From the NCBI GenBank assembly GCA_039939375.1, contig JBDVJO010000005.1:186001-250000 (forward strand): a stretch of 64,000 bases of DNA, given 5' to 3'. Made by a program: the position numbers and the translations under genes. Every line of letters begins with the position of its first letter. Position 1 is the first letter of the stretch. The stretch is from Paracrocinitomix sp039939375 (GTDB lineage: Bacteria > Bacteroidota > Bacteroidia > Flavobacteriales_D > Crocinitomicaceae). Of the stretch, positions 61,321 through 64,000 are shown in pieces. The notes beneath the pieces were generated by a model. It was not told the origin of the DNA and ran no database searches. It was given only the letters and a program-made list of their open reading frames with translations.

Positions 61321-62142
61321 ATGTATAAATCTATCTTCCTTTCGTTTTTCGTTTTATTATTGACCACTTCTTTCGCTCAAACAGAATATTACTCAGGTTT
61401 TGACAGCCCATCTGAAAATGCCGGTTGGACCCAAATAAAAAAAGGTGATATGGGTACTTACGAATGGGTCTTAGATGCTTCAAGTTCTGTCAGTCCAGAT
61501 TCTTGTTTAGCCCATTATTATCCTGTTGGCGGATCAATTCCTACGGATGATTGGTATGTCTCTCCCCTTTTTGACTTTAGCGCAGGCGGTTGGATTGATA
61601 CACTTTGGAACAATTACAATGGGTTTGGAACACCAATGGCTGGCGATACCATTCAACTTTGCTTATTGAACGGTTCTTCTGATCCAGATTTGGCGAACGT
61701 GACTGTACTTTACAGCTTCTCAGACTCTACCTATATGGCAGATAACACTTGGCGTGAATTGCTGATGATTCCTGTTGGAACACATGCTGGAGATTCGTAC
61801 TTAGCATTTAGATATTACACCACAAACAATTGGTTAGATGTAAAATTTGACAACTTAAAAGTGACTTCGTTCAGCACGGCTTCCATTTCAAAAAATGATT
61901 TAAATGCAAACATCTCTGTATTTCCCAATCCCGCAACAGATCAATTGAATTTATCATTAACTGAAGATGTGCTTGAAACGATTCAAACTATCACGATCTA
62001 TAATAGTGTTGGTCAACTTGAAGAAACACTAAGCTCTACTTCAAAGCAAATTAACTTAAGCAGCTATACGCCAGGAATTTATTTTATTCAAATCAACACA
62101 GATAACGCTGAGATTACGAAGAAATTTGTGATTACGAAATAA
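61321..62142 (+). CDS. Secreted protein with type IX secretion C-terminal sorting domain
   Basis: 273 residues: signal peptide (YKSIFLSFFVLLLTTSFAQ), a choice-of-anchor-like beta-sandwich (about 22-185; YSGFDSPSENAGWTQIKKG, DDWYVSPLFDFSAGG, YLAFRYYTTNNW), and a Por sorting domain (ISVFPNPATDQLNLS ... TIYNSVGQL ... TPGIYFIQI ... KKFVITK). Exported by the T9SS and usually cleaved and attached to the surface. No catalytic domain, so likely adhesive or binding. Confidence 0.88.
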   Translation: MYKSIFLSFFVLLLTTSFAQTEYYSGFDSPSENAGWTQIKKGDMGTYEWVLDASSSVSPDSCLAHYYPVGGSIPTDDWYVSPLFDFSAGGWIDTLWNNYNGFGTPMAGDTIQLCLLNGSSDPDLANVTVLYSFSDSTYMADNTWRELLMIPVGTHAGDSYLAFRYYTTNNWLDVKFDNLKVTSFSTASISKNDLNANISVFPNPATDQLNLSLTEDVLETIQTITIYNSVGQLEETLSSTSKQINLSSYTPGIYFIQINTDNAEITKKFVITK

Positions 62143-62145
62143 CAA

Positions 62146-62748
62146 TCATTTTTTGCTTTCATGGTAAAACGTCCATTTGTTAAAATGGTATACTTTTTTG
62201 GTAAGAATCACCATGGATGTTGCACTTGCTGCCATACCTCCTATACAAATCCAATCTTGTTTTTGGATGCCTTCACCTACATGATTAGAAGTACTCGCCA
62301 TCAAAGCAAAACCAGAGCCTAAAAGTGCAATAGAAGATATGAGCATCCCTAGTTGTCTGTTTATACTAGCACCACCTGAAAGAATTTCAATTTTTTCAAG
62401 TTGATCTTGCCGCAGTAATTTGTACACCTTGCTTGCATCATAAAGCGAGTCAATTTTCTTATCCTTTTCTTTTCTGGTCAGATCTGCATCCATAATCTTA
62501 GCAACATCTGTTGAATCGTAATTAAAATATGAAAAAATCAATCCTTCTGGTTTTACGCTTTCAATGGTTCCAACACGTTTTTTCTTTCCAACTTCATAGA
62601 TTCTGCATTTTAAAGGAAGCTTGATTTTCTGTTCTGTTTTACCGTTTATTTTCTGAAAGTAGATGTACTTTTTTTCCTTGTCTTTAGCAAAGGCTGAAGT
62701 AATCGATAACATGAAAACCAATAGATATATGGACTTAAAATAGTTCAC
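62146..62748 (-). CDS. Exported or membrane protein of unknown function
   Basis: 200 residues with signal peptide (NYFKSIYLLVFMLSITSAFA). Residues about 25-130 are polar (KIKLPLKCRIYEVGKKKRVGTIESVKP); two hydrophobic stretches near 135-155 and 170-187 (LGMLISSIALLGSGFALMAS; WICIGGMAASATSMVILTKK) suggest membrane insertion near the C-terminus. No family recognised. Ends 3 bp from the T9SS protein stop. Confidence 0.55.
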   Translation of the reverse strand: MNYFKSIYLLVFMLSITSAFAKDKEKKYIYFQKINGKTEQKIKLPLKCRIYEVGKKKRVGTIESVKPEGLIFSYFNYDSTDVAKIMDADLTRKEKDKKIDSLYDASKVYKLLRQDQLEKIEILSGGASINRQLGMLISSIALLGSGFALMASTSNHVGEGIQKQDWICIGGMAASATSMVILTKKVYHFNKWTFYHESKK

Positions 62749-62786
62749 TCTGTTGTTCTAATTTACATAAATCGTTCAATTTGCCT

Positions 62787-62794
62787 TACTTTTG
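62787..62794 (+). promoter_or_regulatory. -7 element directly upstream of the DUF2279 gene
   Basis: TACTTTTG, a perfect TAnnTTTG, four bases before the GTG start at 62799; use would make a leaderless message. Confidence 0.35.
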
Positions 62795-62798
62795 GGGT

Positions 62799-63707
62799 GT
62801 GAGAAGAATTCTGCCGGTCATATTTATACTATTGTTTTCATTTAACGGAAAAGCGCAAGGATTTTTGGCACCATCAGACAGCTTGAATAAAAAACGTGTG
62901 TTAGGCGTGAGTTTGGCCGGAGGGCTGGCGTGGGCGGGTTCCATCTCTGCACTCCATTTTGTTTGGTACAAAGACTTTGAAAAAAGTAAATTCCACTTTT
63001 TTGATGATAGCCGTGAATGGCAGCAAATGGATAAAATGGGGCACATGTACACCTCTTGGCAATTTGGCCGATTTGTAGGTGATTTGTATGAATGGTCTGG
63101 TGTCAATCATAAAAAATCTGCCATAATAGGAGCCGCTTACAGTATTGGCTACATGACCACTTTTGAATTTCTAGATGCGACCAATGTGAAATGGGGATTC
63201 TCTTGGTCAGATGTTGGATTCAACACTTTAGGATCTGCCACTTATTTCGTACAAGAGTATTTATGGAATGAACAATATGCACGATTCAAGTTTTCATATG
63301 GCAATTCTGGTTTGGCTGAATATCGACCGAACGTTTTAGGCAGCGACTTTGCGAGCAGACTTTTAAAAGATTACAACGGGCAAACCTATTGGATGAGTTT
63401 TAATCCCGTGCATTGGTTCAAACCTGATTCCAAAATTCCAAAATGGATTGATTTATCATTGGGGTACAGTATCAATAATCAATTGATTGGAGATGGTGGA
63501 ACATTTGTTTATACGGATGGCGCCCAACAATTGAGTTTTACGCCTTATCGTCAATATTTCCTCTCTCTAGATGTGAATTTTGAAGCCATACCTACCGACA
63601 GAAGGTGGCTAAAACTTATTTTCAGAGGCTTGAATTTTATAAAGATTCCTTTTCCCGCCTTAGAATTTTCACAGGGTAAACTTGGGTTTAGACCACTGTA
63701 TTTTTAA
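62799..63707 (+). CDS. DUF2279 family exported protein
   Basis: 302 residues from GTG 62799, chosen over the upstream TTG frame start (62781) because it gives a signal peptide (RRILPVIFILLFSFNGKAQ) and because the -7-like element occupies the upstream codons. The DUF2279 region has the conserved MDKMGHMYTSWQFGRFVG, TFEFLDATNVKWGFSWSD and GFNTLGSATYFVQEYLW. Related to the YfiM lipoprotein group. Probably outer-membrane or periplasmic. Its stop interlocks with the next, convergent gene. Confidence 0.8.
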   Translation: MRRILPVIFILLFSFNGKAQGFLAPSDSLNKKRVLGVSLAGGLAWAGSISALHFVWYKDFEKSKFHFFDDSREWQQMDKMGHMYTSWQFGRFVGDLYEWSGVNHKKSAIIGAAYSIGYMTTFEFLDATNVKWGFSWSDVGFNTLGSATYFVQEYLWNEQYARFKFSYGNSGLAEYRPNVLGSDFASRLLKDYNGQTYWMSFNPVHWFKPDSKIPKWIDLSLGYSINNQLIGDGGTFVYTDGAQQLSFTPYRQYFLSLDVNFEAIPTDRRWLKLIFRGLNFIKIPFPALEFSQGKLGFRPLYF

Positions 63708-64000
63708 GGAGTCACTTTTTTGATCAAGTGTCGGTTCTCTTCTTCAATAATCTCGTAGGTTCCGAATTTCTTTTTGGGTGATTCGCTTTTATCCATGCAC
63801 ATCCCATTTCTTGTAATGGTTTCAACAAACACTTCAATGCGGTTAGATGCAATGAACTTATAACTTCCTAAAACACTAATGAAACAATCGTTACCGCATG
63901 AGGCTGAATAAGATGTTGAAAAAGTTGAATCGGTGAACTCAACAGAATTTCCCCAAGGAAAGTATTCGTCCTCTTCTCTACTGAAAATATGATATTCTAG
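63704..64000 (-). CDS. Partial protein of unknown function, 5' end outside window
   Basis: Minus-strand frame with TAA at 63704-63706, open for 98 codons to the right edge, so the start lies beyond 64000. Sequence contains LEYHIFSREEDEYFPWG, SYSASCGNDCFISVLG and a lysine-rich end (KKFGTYEIIEEENRHLIKK). Two cysteines in CGNDC could pair in an exported protein. Too little to name. Confidence 0.5.
   Translation of the reverse strand, partial: LEYHIFSREEDEYFPWGNSVEFTDSTFSTSYSASCGNDCFISVLGSYKFIASNRIEVFVETITRNGMCMDKSESPKKKFGTYEIIEEENRHLIKKVTP

Overview
The window is about 64 kb of low-GC, gene-dense chromosome from a member of the Bacteroidota, most likely order Flavobacteriales. The evidence is Por/type IX secretion sorting tails on two secreted proteins (27576-29948, 61321-62142), a GldA-type ABC ATPase, DUF4837, DUF3667, DUF2279 and GH3-like proteins, lipoproteins with SCG/SCK lipoboxes, and promoters of the Bacteroidetes type (TTG near -33, TAnnTTTG near -7) without strong Shine-Dalgarno sites. 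A family name (for example Crocinitomicaceae) would be a guess. I see no rRNA, tRNA, prophage, insertion sequence or CRISPR array.

Layout. 1-9.2 kb: a minus-strand run of membrane and exported proteins, then recJ, a DUF3667 protein, hutI with two coupled small membrane proteins, and an orphan HisKA_2-type kinase. 9.4-17.4 kb: gldA plus a lipoprotein, a secreted helical protein, a Prc-type protease stop-start coupled to an ALDH8A1-like aldehyde dehydrogenase, and exported proteins of unknown role. 17.4-25.7 kb: a repeat-rich gap, then tatA-gatA-mltD-DUF4837 and a tightly coupled three-gene envelope operon of unknown function. 25.7-30.3 kb: a GH3-like protein, a 36-residue membrane protein with its own promoter and terminator, a secreted M14 carboxypeptidase and a second repeat-rich gap.

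30.3-41.9 kb is the most interesting region. It looks like a phosphate-acquisition island: two PhoB-like response regulators, a TonB-dependent receptor, a beta-helix lipoprotein, an operon of Porin_O_P porin, ChrA-type transporter and the second regulator, and a Na/phosphate cotransporter with an unusual exported N-terminal domain. Four promoters here carry the same arrangement, an 11-bp-period direct repeat (TTAAC-N6-TTAAC-like) placed 32 or 33 bp upstream of a TAnnTTTG-like -7 element. I propose this as the binding site of one or both regulators.

41.9-64 kb: a zinc-ribbon protein, a GlpF-like aquaglyceroporin, a CtpA-like protease, dCMP deaminase, a large exported WD40-caspase protein, a GT2 glycosyltransferase, rsgA (which appears to begin at a CTG codon), dtd, palindromic repeats next to a DUF559 endonuclease-like gene, an MBOAT/SGNH O-acylation pair, a GT9 glycosyltransferase, a lipoprotein, an acyl-CoA thioesterase, a PpiD-like chaperone, pdhB and several envelope proteins. 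Many convergent neighbours share interlocked 4-bp TTAA/TTAG stop codons.
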